Below, piece after piece: positions 11,455-23,245 of a stretch of DNA of 64,000 nt (position 1 is its first letter; each line of letters opens with the position of its first letter). The DNA is taken from the NCBI GenBank assembly GCA_028751875.1, contig CM054134.1:50971793-51035792 (forward strand), given 5' to 3'. Under the pieces are notes generated by a model. The model worked only from the letters and a program-made list of their open reading frames with translations, was not told the DNA's origin and ran no database searches. The position numbers and the translations under genes are program-made. This DNA is from Rapana venosa. Its lineage: Eukaryota; Mollusca; Gastropoda; Neogastropoda; Muricidae.

Positions 11455-12027
11455 GGGGGGGGATTGGGGGGGGGGGGGGAGGGGGGGGGGGGGGTAGGAA
11501 TAGTATTTGAGGTATAGGGATATGTAAAAGGATTTAGTGAGGAGGGGGGCATATTGAGAAATGATGTGATGAAGGGAATTTAAAGGGTTATTATGTATTA
11601 TATTTATATGTGGCGAGGATGGTTGATTAATAGGTTGAATAAAGTTGATGGGGGGGGGGGGGGGGGGGGGATATGTTATTTTGATAGGCTGATGTAGATA
11701 TGGTGAGATGGAATTAGAGTGATTTATGTGTTGGTATTGTTTTGGTTGGGTGGTATTGGGGTGTTAGATTTTTTAGGGTGTATATTGGTAAATATAACGG
11801 AGATGTTTTTTTAGTGTAAGGTAATGGTGAGAGTATGTTGTAAGTATTAATAGGTGGGGGGGGCGGGGGTGGGAAGTGAGTTTAATATTAATGGGGATAT
11901 TGGATATTAGTAAGATAAATACATAATTTATTGTTGGATGAAATAATAGCAGTAATTGAAAGAGTAGAGTCGATCGTGTAAGTTTAGTAAGTAATAAATA
12001 AGATTGAATTTGGAGATAGTATTTTTG
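11455..12027 (+). other. Cytosine-depleted, G-run-rich tract inside the LINE
   Basis: Only about nine C residues occur in about 570 bases, while neighbouring LINE sequence is C-rich. G-runs of 10-20 appear at 11465-11495 and 11650-11670. The tract occupies the place where RT motifs before the catalytic ADD should lie, and none of these is recognisable. Identical copy at 27825-28397. Confidence 0.8.
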
Positions 12028-12960
12028 CTGATGACACAACTATTCATACGGAGCCACAATAACCCTATCCCTCTAGCAAAAGCATTACAAAAGTGTTGAT
12101 CAGCTATTGAATTGGACCGAACTAAACTCATATGTCTATACACCCCAAAAAACAAAATGCATGCTTTAATTACCACTAGACAAAAGCGTCAAAACTTAAC
12201 CCACAAACTATACTACTCCCATCAAAATTAAAAAGGAGTAATGTGAACTAACCATCACCACAGGGTTTTAGGGTAACAATTGATGAAAATCTCAGTTGTG
12301 TCTACCCCAATCATCTCAACTATCCAAATACAAGTCCCAAAGAGTATACAACTTCTAAAATCAAGCACTTTCTTGACTTCAATCAAGGAACCATTCTTCC
12401 AATCTTATATACAATCCTCAATAGACTATGCTTCTACCTATGGGATTCTGCTAGTGCAAACATCTATAAAACCCGTTTCTGAGTTCTGTACCAAACGAGT
12501 ATCTCAAACTCCTTTTAAAAAAGACAAGCTTACTAGAAGCTGACTAACTCAATTAAATAATTCTCCCTTAAGCCAAAGACTACAATATAACAAAGGAGTC
12601 CATGAATGTACCAAGATCATGACAGTAACTGTTCCATCATACTTAAAAGACAAATTCCCCTAAACAATCCAGAAATACTAATAAAGCCCAGTGTCCCTAT
12701 GCCGAGAATAGACTTCGTCCAAATCTAGTCTACTTTACTCAGGCCCTATGCTGTGAACTCCCCCTTTCCCAGATTCAGTTAAACAACATCAATCAATAAC
12801 AAATCTACAAAACTCAATATCAACTCACTTGAAACATCTACAATAAAAACCACAAGTCCATAGCCTTAAAAGCAAAGGTTTCTTATTCCTCCCGTACCTA
12901 TCTGCTTTTCATTCCTTCCTAACTGCCCTCCTTCCCCTTTCCCTTCACCTGTATGGTACA
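12004..12960 (+). pseudogene. LINE reverse transcriptase C-terminal half, frameshifted
   Basis: This is the RT of the jockey/CR1/L2-type LINE, from catalytic motif C onward. The frame at 12004-12060 reads IEFGDSIFADDTTIHT, with the ADD metal-binding pair, then stops. It is followed by NWTELNSYVY...KTKCML (the usual W..N.L..N..KTK region). At 12280-12543 comes FFQSYIQSSIDYASTYG with a following CTKRVSQ, the thumb region. Near 12590-12700 there is VPSYLKDKF, and near 12740-12840 a YAVNSPFPDSVKQ region resembling the WNSLP end of such proteins. Several frameshifts and stops make it inactive. Copy at 28374-29330. Confidence 0.8.
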
Positions 12961-12970
12961 GACTGTTGTC

Positions 12971-13008
<38 letters not shown>

Positions 13009-13355
13009 GTCTCCTCACTCTCTCTCTCTCTCTCTCTCTCCATCTCTCTCTCTCAAAATTTTCATTGTTGTTGAGAAAGTGAGTCTAGCAAGTGTAAGCA
13101 TTTTTTTTATTATTTTTTAATTTTATTTTATTTATTTTTTTTTTAAGAAAATTATATTTATTTTAATTTTTTTTTTTTAACTACAACTTGAGTTATAAGA
13201 AATATATCTATCATAACAATAATATGTTAATCTGTACGAGTTTAAATGAAATAGAGTGTTCACAGTGATGATCTGCTATTTTGAGAATGATATTCAGTAT
13301 TTTTTTCCTATGTCTTATTTGTCTTGTTTGTTTACAAACAAAAAGCATAAATCTT

Positions 13356-13387
<32 letters not shown>

Positions 13388-13974
13388 TCTCCCACTCTCT
13401 CTCATCTCTCTATTACTTACAATGTGTAGATGTTCTTTTTATGACTTTATTGGCTTTTCCCCCTCTTTATTATGAGAGTGTATGGGTATTGCACTTATTT
13501 TATTACCATGACATTCAATTTGCATGAACATAATTAAAAAGTGTTTGTGTTGATCGTGTGCTATGTGATATTACATATTTAGTATTATCCCTGAAACCCC
13601 CCCTCCCCCCACTCCGCCCACACACACACACACACACACATACTCGACTCTACTCGACCCCACCCATATTCTCTCCGCTAATAACGACTAGAGTATAGTT
13701 TTTAATTTCTTCTTGGTTAGTTTCTTGTTATTTATTGTGTGGATGTATGGGTATTAATTTATTTTCATTATCAATGACAAATAATTTGAAACGATTATAA
13801 TCTAAATGAGTTTTGATGGGATCGCATACTGTTTTGGGATTTATATATTATTGGATATTATCTCTGAAATACACACACACACACTACTCTCGTGTCTCTG
13901 TTCCACTGTCTCTCTCTCTCTCTCCCTTTTTTCTCGTCTCTCTCTCTCATTTCTCTCCTCTCTCTCTCTCTCTA
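12961..13974. other. Low-complexity LINE 3' UTR-like stretch
   Basis: CT runs at 12969-13054, AT-rich runs to 13190, CA runs at 13360-13385 and 13620-13640, and CT at 13910-13970. It probably forms the proximal 3' UTR of the preceding LINE. It is one of the islands where copies A and B differ (13110-13560 versus 29480-29935). No gene seen. Confidence 0.6.
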
Positions 13975-14583
13975 CACCTTTTATCGTCCTGCTTATAGTC
14001 ATAGCATATCCTGATGAAGGATTCATATTTTTTATATTTTCAAAAACTTTATTGGACTTGTTGCCTCTGTACTAAGTTTTAAGATGCCATATTTTCAATA
14101 GCTTATAATTATGTGTAACAATAGGTGTACCATTTGACAATGGTGTAGATGTATTATATCTTTATGACCTTATTACGTTTTGGGTGTGTTAATTTTTTTG
14201 GCTTTGTTTGTTGCTCTTGTTCTTGTTGTTGTTGTTTGTCTGTTTTCTCTTTTTTATCATCTTTTATTGTTTTGGTTTTCCTTCTCTTTTGTTTGTTGTT
14301 TGTTTTGGTTAGGGGGTTTTTAGGGGGGTGGGGGTAGGGTGGGGTATTCTTAGGTTTTTCTTTAATGCTTGCTGTTGGGGGGGGGGGGGGGGGGGGGGGA
14401 GGGCTGTGTTGGGGGGGAGCTGTTTTGAAAAGGGTTATTTCCCCTTGTTTTTATTGCGAGACTGTATAAGTATTGGGTTATTATTATTAAGATGTATCCC
14501 TAACGGGCGGGGACTGGATGTAAAAAAGTACATGTGTGCTTATTCATTATCCCCGAAATAAAAGAATTTGTCATTGTCATTGT
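13975..14583 (+). mobile_element. LINE 3' UTR with terminal stem-loop and TGTCAT tail
   Basis: Homologous to 1990-2420 and 9430-9850 (shared CCTGATGAAGGA, TTTATTGG.CTTGT, GTGTACCATTT, GAAAAGGGTTATTTCC and GTATCCCTA blocks), but longer because of extra GT-rich and G-run sequence. It ends in a stem at 14526-14541 (AAGTAC, loop ATGT, GTGCTT). Here the C-to-T change turns a G-C pair into a G-U wobble in RNA. CGAAATAAAAG and TTGTCATTGTCATT follow. The copy B equivalent ends with the stem at 30895-30910. Confidence 0.65.
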
Positions 14584-14635
14584 GTCTCCCTCTCTCTCTC
14601 CTCTTCGGAGGAGACTATAAACCGAGGCTCCATGT

Positions 14636-14815
14636 TCAAACGCATGCAGAACATCTTGCGCACACGTTAAATCCTGATCCGGTTTTCGGAAGAGTAGGCC
14701 ATTGTGTGCTGGTGGAAACAGATGACAGAATTTACAAAACCGCATACACATGGGGACTGGATGTAAAAAAGCACATGAGTGCTTATTCCATTATCCTCGA
14801 TATAACCCGAATAAT
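14636..14815 (+). mobile_element. Short LINE/SINE 3'-end element with stem-loop
   Basis: The sequence from AACGCATGCAGAACATC through GAGTAGGCCATTGTGTGCTGG and ATTTACAAAACCGCAT ends in the same GGACTGGATG, stem-loop (14769-14784, loop ATGA) and CCTCGATATAA tail. The GAGTAGGCCAT block recurs at 38338, 56515 and, in part, 61850. Copy B has the same element at about 31005-31170. It could be a separate SINE using the LINE 3' end or a different subfamily end. Confidence 0.5.
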
Positions 14816-15425
14816 TAAATAAATAAATCTCTAGTGGACGTCCCTTGTGATCCAACCATTCTCAAGACATACATTCTTGTTATCAGTCCAGGAGGTCCAC
14901 CCATGTCTTACATACAACCTAAACAACATAAAAGAATAAATAAATAAATAAATAAATAAATCTCTGTGGACGTCCTTGTGATCCAACCATTCTCAAGACA
15001 TACATTCTTGTTATCAGTCCAGTCCATGTCTTACATACAACCTAAACAACATAAAAGAATAAATAAATAAATAAATAAATCTCTGTGGACGTCCTTGTGA
15101 TCCAACCATTCTCAAGACATACATTCTTGTTATCAGTCCAGGAGGTCCACCCATGTCTTACATACAACCTAAACAACATAAAAGAATAAATAAATAAATG
15201 AATTGAATCTCTGTGGACGTCCTTGTGATCCAACCATTCTCAAGACATACATTCTTGTTATCAGTCCAGGAGGTCCACCCATGTCTTACATACAACCTAA
15301 ACAACATAAAAGAATAAATAAATAAATAAATAAATCTCTGTGGACGTCCTTGTGATCCAACCATTCTCAAGACATACATTCTTGTTATCAGTCCAGGAGG
15401 TCCATCCATGTCTTACATACAACCT
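14812..15425 (+). repeat. Minisatellite, about 120-128 bp unit, five copies
   Basis: Units begin with TCTCTGTGGACGTCCTTGTG at 14828, 14961, 15080, 15208 and 15335 and end with AACATAAAAGAATAAATAAA. One unit lacks the GGAGGTCCACC part. Copies in the second duplicate start at 31196, 31328, 31447, 31574 and 31705. A diverged fragment of the unit start is at 16022-16060. Translated forms on the minus strand are repeat artefacts. Confidence 0.95.
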
Positions 15426-17119
15426 TGTTTTCCTCACCACGTTGTTGTTGTTGCCTTCTTCACTTTAATCCATCACCACAGCTGCTACCATGGGGGTGAG
15501 CTGAAGGACTGCAATGTTCCTTAAGCGCCACAACACCGGGCTGTAATGTAAGTGTGCCTGTCTCCCCCAATAGGGTGCTGGAGGGGGATCAAAGCTGCAT
15601 CACCGCTGACTGACGGAGAGAAGAGGGCAACACAAGATCAATCTAAATCCTCTGGGTGCTTTGGAACTATTCTAATCTTTGACCTGTTGCTATAGGAGTT
15701 TTTCTATGCAACACATGTCCCCATGAGAATGATGTCTGTAATGTTGTTTATTTAAGATGATCAGAAATGGTGCTGGGAGTTCCACTGGGCCTGTTTTTGT
15801 TTGGTGGGGTTGTTTTAAGGCTGTGCATGTAAGCAAAACAGGAGATTAAGCAGAGAGTGGAGATGATGAATAGGATCTTTGTGTACAGCATATACATTGA
15901 ACGTGCTCTCCTCTCTCTCTGTCTGTTCTTCTGTCTGTCTGTCTCTGTCTTCTTCCCTGTCTGTCTGTCTGTCTCTCTCTCTCATCTCTCTCTCTCTCTC
16001 TCATCATCTCCTCTCTCTCTCTCCTGTGGACGTCCTTTGTGAACCATTCTCACAGACATACAAAAACTCACTGAGAGAGATATTTTCTTCAAGTTTAATT
16101 CAAAACTTGTGTAACTTTATGTCCACACACAACTTTTTTTTTTCTTCAAACAGGCTCTATGAGACCATGTATCTTATCCAACCTTTTTCCACCCCACAAC
16201 TTGAAGAGGGTTTCCTCTGCCTTTCTATGCTGTAACAATCCTTACTCTCATGCCCCCCCCCCCCCCCCCCATCCTTTCCCTCCCCTCTGCTACCCTCTTC
16301 ACACACTCACTTTTTTCAATTATTTTTCTTCCCTGCTATCTTCATGCAATATATACTAAGTGCCTTAATTGTACTTTCCTTCCTCCCTATTGCTTTCCGT
16401 ACCAAAACCGTAACCAGCTGTTAAAGAGCGATAAATATCCTTTTTTTTTCATTGTTCAAACTTACTGAAGTAATAAAAGTACAACAGGCCCTGATCATGT
16501 CGTAAAACGTATATCAAAGCTAAATATGACTGGGAATTTTTTTTTTTTTTGGGGGGGTGGAGGGGGGTTGGTTTGTTGTTTGCATTTTAGATTTAGTGAT
16601 TTTTGGGTGTCTTTGTTGTTGATTGTTTGTTCCTCTTGGCTAGAGCTCCAAGATTCACTAATGATGAGATTTTGTGGGTATGGATGTCGCCCCCCCCCCC
16701 CCCACCCCCCCCCCTACCCAACCATCAAGATAACGGCATTCCATTCCAACTTTGGGGATACAGTTGGGAAAGTTGAACTTAAAACAATTTTGGCAAGACA
16801 ATCTGGAGGTCTTCCTGTCTTTTTCGATTTTCAATGCCATGACAAGAACCGGAATCACACCAATCCAAATAGTTTACATAAATTTCCGAAGACTTGATAT
16901 TCATTTCGAAATTCCCTGTCAAACTGGGGAGAAAGGACAAGGCTGGGGAATCAGACCCAAACCTGACAGTTTCTTGTTAGGCAGGTGATGTCTAAACAGT
17001 GCTGACATCCTTCCTTCCTTAGTTCCATTTAGTTGTTGTTTTCGGTTGAAGTTTTATATTTTATTGGGGGGGGGGGGAGTGGACGTTTTTGTTTGTACAC
17101 ACATGAACGACCAGGTCAA
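15426..17119. other. Single-copy-looking DNA with simple repeats
   Basis: Contains TGT and CT/GTCT tracts (15910-16022), C-runs (16254-16270, 16690-16714) and T/G runs (16540-16570). Between 16715 and 16990 two overlapping plus-strand frames are open for about 60-80 codons with balanced composition, but with no recognisable domain and no clear splice sites. I would not call a gene. Confidence 0.4.
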
Positions 17120-17835
17120 ATTTGTTGTTGTGATATTGGGCTGATGATGTAACGTGTGTGTGGTGTTGGTGGCCTGTTCTATGTGTCACTGTAGGTTATT
17201 ACTTACTAATAAGAACAAAGTCTGATGAAGTAACGTGTGTGTGTTCTGGTGGCCTGTTCCTAACTGTCAGCTGTAGGTTATTACTATAAGAACAAGGCAG
17301 ATTAATGTTAACGTGTGTGGTGTATCTAGGAGGGCCATGTATCATTAAGTGTCAGCTGTAAGTTATTACTATAGAACAAGGCTGATGGTGTAACGTGTGT
17401 TCTGGTGGCCTGTTGGTAGTGTAAGGCACAGGCCATTGCTATAGAACAAAGCTGATGATGTAACGTGTGTTCTGGTGGCCTGTTGGTAGTGTAAGGCACA
17501 GGCCATTGCTATAGAACAAAGCTGATGATGTAACGTGTGTATGTTCTGGTGGCCTGTTCATAGTGTCAGCTGTAAGTTATTACTATAGAACAAGGCTGAT
17601 GATGTAACGTGTGTGTGTGTTCTGGTGGCCTGTTCATAGTGTCAGCTGTAGGTTATTACTATAGCAACAAGGCTGCTGGTGTAAACGTGTGATTCAGGTG
17701 GACTGGTTGGTAGTGTAAGGCACAGCCATTGCTAAAGAACAAAGCTGAATGTGTAACGTTGTAGTTCTGTGGCCTGTTCCAATAGTGACAGGCTCAGGCC
17801 ATTGCTATAGGAACAAGGCTGATAGTGTAACAGGC
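17120..17835 (+). repeat. Minisatellite, about 70 bp unit, about ten copies, two subtypes
   Basis: The unit starts with GCTGATGATGTAACGTGTGT, continues with TTCTGGTGGCCTGTT and ends in CTATAGAACAA. One subtype carries TGTCAGCTGTAGGTTATTA, the other GTAAGGCACAGGCCATTG, and both occur in the same array. Two adjacent units near 17453 and 17523 are identical. Copy B array at 33488-34206 differs in a cluster at 33716-34018. Confidence 0.95.
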
Positions 17836-17957
17836 AGAATGCTTTTCCAGAGCCAGAGCCCACTCAAACCTCTGGGTTACCTGGCCTTCTGCTGGTGGGA
17901 AGGTCAACTTTCTGCTTTAATTTGATACAGAGTCCGCATATCTTGGACTATAATATA

Positions 17958-18112
17958 AATGTGTTGATGTGTGTGAGTTATGTGTGTGTGTTGGTGTGTG
18001 TGTGTGTGAGTGTGTGTTGTGTGTGTGTGGTGTGTGTGTGTGAGTGTGTGTGTGTGTGTGTGTGTGTTAGTGTGAGTGGTGTGTGTGTGTGTGTGTTGAG
18101 TGTGGTGAGACA
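17958..18112. repeat. GT microsatellite
   Basis: Interrupted (GT)n with GAGT and TTGT variants. Copy at 34329-34483. Confidence 0.95.
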
Positions 18113-18317
18113 AACACTAACACTCCTGTTTAAAATTGGTCTGTAAATTTTGTAAACAAAATGAAACTGATCCATAAAAGCAAAAAGGACATATCATCAC
18201 ACTTCACCATCAACAGCATCTAATAAAACACTCACATCATCTTCCCTCGTAAAAAAATAACATAGATGACAAAAACCAAAACAATGAATGATTTATAAAT
18301 GAATGGAAATAAGAGCA

Positions 18318-18510
18318 AATAATATATATTATATAATATTATATTAAATATATTATATAATATATATAAATACTATATATATATATAATATATATCTATA
18401 TATATATAGAGAGAATAGATAGAATATATATATATATATATATATATAGTATTATAATATAAATTAAAATATACATATATAATATCATATTTATATATAA
18501 TAAATAAGTT
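18318..18510. repeat. AT-only tract
   Basis: Almost pure A/T with TA runs and a short GAGAGAATAGATAG interruption. Copy at 34689-34881. Confidence 0.9.
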
Positions 18511-18737
18511 TTGTGATCATCCACACAATATTATTGCTCCATCATCAGTCAGTTTTGTGTACATTCAATATAACAATCATAAGACATACATGAACAGAGT
18601 GACTCAAAAAGAAGGAACTGGCCATTGAACAAAACAGAAAAAAAAGCCACTCCCCACATTCCCAATGGGCCTTTTATAATAAAATAAAAAAAAATTAAAT
18701 AAAAAAAAAAAAACAAAACAGACTCGGGTACAAGCAA

Positions 18738-18779
18738 AACTGTTTTTTTTTTTTTTTTTCTTCATTTCTATTACTTATT

Positions 18780-18811
<32 letters not shown>

Positions 18812-18874
18812 CCCACTAATAACTAATATAACTGAACGGTGGAAAAGACTATGAAAAAAAAAAAAAAAAAAAAA

Positions 18875-18910
<36 letters not shown>

Positions 18911-19070
18911 AACTATCAAAAGACCCCTAATCAAATCGTAAGGTTCCACAAAATAGTTATAATTCCCACTAACGGGGGCATTTTTAAAAAAAAAACTAAA
19001 AAAAAAAAAAAAAAAATAAAAAATATTTTAAAATTAAAAAAACAAAAACTTTTTTTTATATAAAAAACAA
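18738..19070. repeat. Poly-T followed by poly-A
   Basis: T-runs at 18743-18760 and 18783-18811, then A-runs at 18854-18909 and 18986-19070, could fold into a long A/T hairpin. Lysine-rich open frames here are translated poly-A. Copy at 35109-35441. Confidence 0.9.
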
Positions 19071-19186
19071 ATTACACCCAAACTAATTTAAACACTATGT
19101 TGTTAAGTATGTGGCGTTCTTATCTTTCGGGAGCCAGAAAAGGGCCCACATGTAGAGGGGCCAGCCGCGCTGGACTCCGGCCGGGG

Positions 19187-19953
19187 GAAAGCTTTAATTA
19201 TCAAATGATACCCCCTCCCCGGCGGTTGTTCCATCCCTTCTGAGGTATACCATAATCTCATTTTCCCCCCGGTTTCTTCTTCTGTAAGCGCGTTCGTTAA
19301 AGGGAGGGGGGCGGACCCGCACTGGCTGTGATAAAATAAAAAAAATAAAAAATATAAATAATTATTAATGTATATTTATATATAAAATTAAAATCCCAAA
19401 TATCATTTATAAATTATAAAATATTATTTATATATAAATATATATTAATATAATATAAAAAATAAAAAAAAATTATAAAATTAAATTATATAATAAATTA
19501 AAATAAAGAAAGAAAAATATTAATTATTTTAATATAATAATAAATAATATAATAGTTATAATATTAAATATATTATTTTTTAATATAAATATAATAATAA
19601 TATATATATAAAAATAATTTTTAATATTAATAAATAATAATATATATAATATATATAAATATTAAATAAAAATATATTTTTATATTTAAAAATGTTAATT
19701 TAAATATTTTATATATAATAATTTATCACCACCCCCGATATTATCCCTTTATTAAACCAATTCCCCACACACCCCACCCCCACACCAATTATAAAAATTT
19801 ACCAAAAAAAATTAAAAATATATTATAAAAATATTATAATAAAAACAAATATTACATATATATATATTTTATTTTAATATAATTTTAATTAATAAATAAA
19901 ATAAAAATATAATAATAATATTAAATATTATATAAATTATACAAATATATAAT
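19187..19953. other. Spacer between duplicate copies, mostly AT-only
   Basis: About 140 bases of mixed sequence (19187-19330) are followed by about 620 bases that are nearly all A and T, broken by one C-rich patch at 19728-19790. No gene. It occurs once in the window and separates copies A and B. Confidence 0.85.
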
Positions 19954-20009
19954 ACCACAGCCACAGGCAGTCCACATCAGATGAGATATACAAGAGTGCT
20001 TCACTGAAT

Positions 20010-20315
20010 CCAGCATAGCCCAGACAAACAGCCTGTGTCAGTTATTGTTGTCAGCTAATTGCCAAGGCTACACTACACGGTAGCAAGTTGTAAATTTGTG
20101 TTGAGATGCCCTTCAGCTATGACAAGCACTTAACATAACACCTGCACTCTCCATGCAGCAAAAAAACAAAAACCCAAACCATCCTCTGAAGTCCGAGTAT
20201 GGCTGCCAAAATGACGAGGTACTTAAAAACAGTCATACACGCAAAACTTCTCATTCAGTGCGCAATTTCAATTCTCACAGTGATTCCCATGGGAGAGTGA
20301 GTCGAGCGCACATTG
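20010..20315 (+). repeat. Dispersed SINE-like repeat, copy B equivalent
   Basis: Identical to 3640-3945; the core GAAGTCCGAGTATGGCTGCC lies at 20188-20207. Confidence 0.5.
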
Positions 20316-20970
20316 GGGTGAAAAAAAAAAAAAAAAAATGAAAAAGAATGAAGAAACATGAAAACAACAAAAAAAAAAGACACCCCCAGAGTGTTAAAGC
20401 AGGGAACGCCCACCAACAACATCTGGAATCCACAGACTACAGGCCACTTATACTGTATTGCTGTATAGCCCCTGTACTGTATTACATTTTATTATTTTTT
20501 ATCTTTTTTTTTTTTTTCGAAGGATAATAGATAGCACTCATCGCTTGTGTGTGTTGGTGTGTTTTTTTTTTACAGCGAATCTCAGTGCGCATGCATTTTG
20601 TAAATTTTTTGCCACCTGTAGTCTGGCTGTATATTTTCAATGTATGGATTCTGAAATGCAGACCTGCTAATGCGTTGATCCCTTCCTATAAGCAGTTGTT
20701 GACTGAGATAATTATAATCCTTGCACTCGTCCGCAATGCATATCACATTTTGTTTTTATCCTGTGGATATAGTCACTCCAAGATGTTTGCCACTTCAGGC
20801 TAAGGTAAACATCAAACTGAATTTTTTTTTTTTTTTTTTTGGGGGGGGGGGCTGGGAGTCCATGTGCATCAATAGTTTTATAATCTGATGTTTAGTGTTT
20901 GGGGTTTTTTTTCATTCTGAACACATTTTAATCAGTTTCATTATTTGTGATGGGTTCTTATATAGATATA

Positions 20971-21076
20971 ATGGACGCCATTCCTGTATCGGACCTGGCC
21001 AGCCCACACCGGACGCTGACCAGCGAACACCTAGAGCGCAACTCCATAGTCTTACAGACAACAGAAGGACACCTAG
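20971..21076 (+). CDS. Possible short coding exon, copy B
   Basis: Identical to 4601-4706 including the flanking acceptor and donor signals. If the duplication is real the exon is duplicated; if it is an assembly artefact there is one exon. Confidence 0.3.
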
Positions 21077-21473
21077 GTATGCTAATGCGATGTTTATGCC
21101 TATACTATGCTATGCTATGCATAATAAATATATATATATATATATATAAATATATATATATTAATATATATATATAATATATATATATATGATATATATA
21201 TATATACATAGAATACCGCTGTGGTACCTTTTTCTGTCTTTAGTTTTTGCCACCGAATAAATACGCCTACTGCGATATTGTTATTAATTATTCATACCAA
21301 TTCTCTTCACTCAGATGATAAAATCATCCATCTGACATAACCAATCACACACTGGAGCAGAGCGGAGGAGACAGCGTTGCACTGGCAGCCTACCTCTGTG
21401 TACTTTGGAGACCTCCGTCTGATGCCTCTTCACAGGGTCAAGTGTAGGACCGCACAGTGGTCGACAGCCAGCT

Positions 21474-21742
21474 TCATTCAGTGCTGGATACGAGAGGCTC
21501 AACCGTCTTGTACACCACAACATTGTCATCACAGCTGATGGAGAGCTGGGGGAAAAACCAGGCCAGACACAACATTTTCTGAAAGTCGGGGTCCTCACGA
21601 CCTACCACTTGTGCATAATTTGAGAAACCTGCGGTTGACAACGCCTTGAACTTTCGGGTTAGTGACCGACACGGCCATGACCTGTGGACCTTTTGGGTCT
21701 CCAACATTTCGTCCGAGCACTGGCTACTCCAGTGAGTTAGCA
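21474..21742 (-). other. Coding-like segment, minus strand, copy B
   Basis: Identical to 5104-5372; no recognised product. Confidence 0.25.
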
Positions 21743-21966
21743 GTAACCCTCTGTGTGTGTGTGTGTGTGTGTCTGTGTGTGTAGTGTGTCTGTGTCTGTG
21801 TGTGTCTGGTCTGTGTATGTGTGTGTGTGTCTCTGTGTGAGTGTGTGGTGTGTGTGTCTGTGTCTCTGTGTGTGTGTGATCTGTGTAAGTGTGTTGTGTG
21901 TGTTCTGTGTGCTTCCTGTCTCTGACAGTTTCTTTGTTTGTTTTGTACTGGTCTCTCTCTCTCTCG

Positions 21967-22016
<50 letters not shown>

Positions 22017-22353
22017 CAACCTCTCTCTCTCTCACTCTCCGTATTCTTTGTTTTGTTTTTTGTTTGTTTTTTTCTATTACACAAGCAGAAAAACACATAC
22101 ACACACACATCAAAGATATTCCATGATTTCTCTTCAATTGCGAAATCTATCAAAGAATTCAATCGAATAATGAATTATTCACAAAGCCTGATTCGATCAT
22201 GCGTCGGTTGTAAATAGCAATGTTTTTTGTTTTTTTAATCCTCTGTCTGTCTGTCCGGTCTGTCCAAATCACAAGAAGAGAGTAACTGCTTTAAATTTAA
22301 TTCTAAACCAAAATACATTTATTTTACCCATGAACTCATGTCTTTCGCTTATT

Positions 22354-22397
<44 letters not shown>

Positions 22398-23207
22398 CCT
22401 ATTGTTTTCAATAACCCTTTCCCTGTGTTCTTTTTTTTTTTTTTTATCCTCCTTTCTCTCCGGCAGGACACAGTAAGAACTCTCTCTCTCTCTTCCTCCT
22501 CTCCTCTCTCTCTCTCTCTCTCTCTCTCGCACACATTTTTTTTAAACCGTTCTTTTTTCCCTGTTTCATTCGTGTTTTATCCTGCTTTCTTTTATCTGGC
22601 GAACATAGGTAGGTAACTCTCTCTCTCTCTCTCTCCCATCCTATCATCTCTCATCTCTCTTCCTCTCTCCTCTCTCTCTCAAACTATTTTTTTATCATCT
22701 GGTTTTTTCTTCTGATTTTTTGTTTTCTTTCCTATCCCTCTTTTTCTTTCTTTGTTACTGTCCGAAGACAGATTTATCTAGGACCCACCTTTATTTTTTT
22801 AGGGGGGGGGGGGGGGGCTTTTTTTTAAAAAATTACAGTTTCACTCTTTTATGTATGTGTGTATGATTTGGACAACAAGGATATTCACCCCAGATAAGAG
22901 GGGCTAGCCTAGCCAAGAGCTGTGTCAGTGTATTGATGTCAGCTTAGTGTCAAGGCCACATAACGTTTGTTGTTATGTTTGTCATATATATGTTGAAATC
23001 GTCCTTCAGTCACGACAAACTCTTACCATCAACAACATGTCTCCCTAATTAAGAGAAGAAGAAAAAAGTTTGAAGTCGGAGTGTTATATATATAGGGCGA
23101 GTACTTGAAAACGACCAAGCACGCCAACGTTTTTTTGTTGTGTTTTTGTTTTTTATTTTTTAATGTCTGGTGTGTGATAAAGATATAAGCGCTCTATAAA
23201 TTCCATA

Positions 23208-23245
<38 letters not shown>

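Larger units (their letters stand above)
3584..19186 (+). repeat. 16.4-kb-offset direct duplication, copy A
   Basis: The sequence from ACCACAGCCACAGG at 3584 to GGCCGGGG at 19186 recurs at 19954-35557. Line-by-line comparison shows long stretches of exact identity, including about 9.4 kb from 3584 to 13060 and all microsatellites in it. Indel-rich islands occur near 13110-13560, 14810-15340, 15595-15720, 16050-16210 and 17340-17645. Exact preservation of unstable dinucleotide runs and long homopolymers suggests a very recent event or the same reads placed twice. Confidence 0.97.

Noticed and set aside
14820..15425. CRISPR-like array
   Set aside because: Units are 120-128 bases with no unique spacers between short repeats; it is a minisatellite in animal DNA.
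16715..16990. Host gene exon
   Set aside because: Two overlapping frames are open for 60-80 codons, but there are no convincing splice sites and no recognised motif.
17120..17835. CRISPR-like or regulatory repeat array
   Set aside because: The entire 70-base unit is repeated, without variable spacers; a minisatellite.
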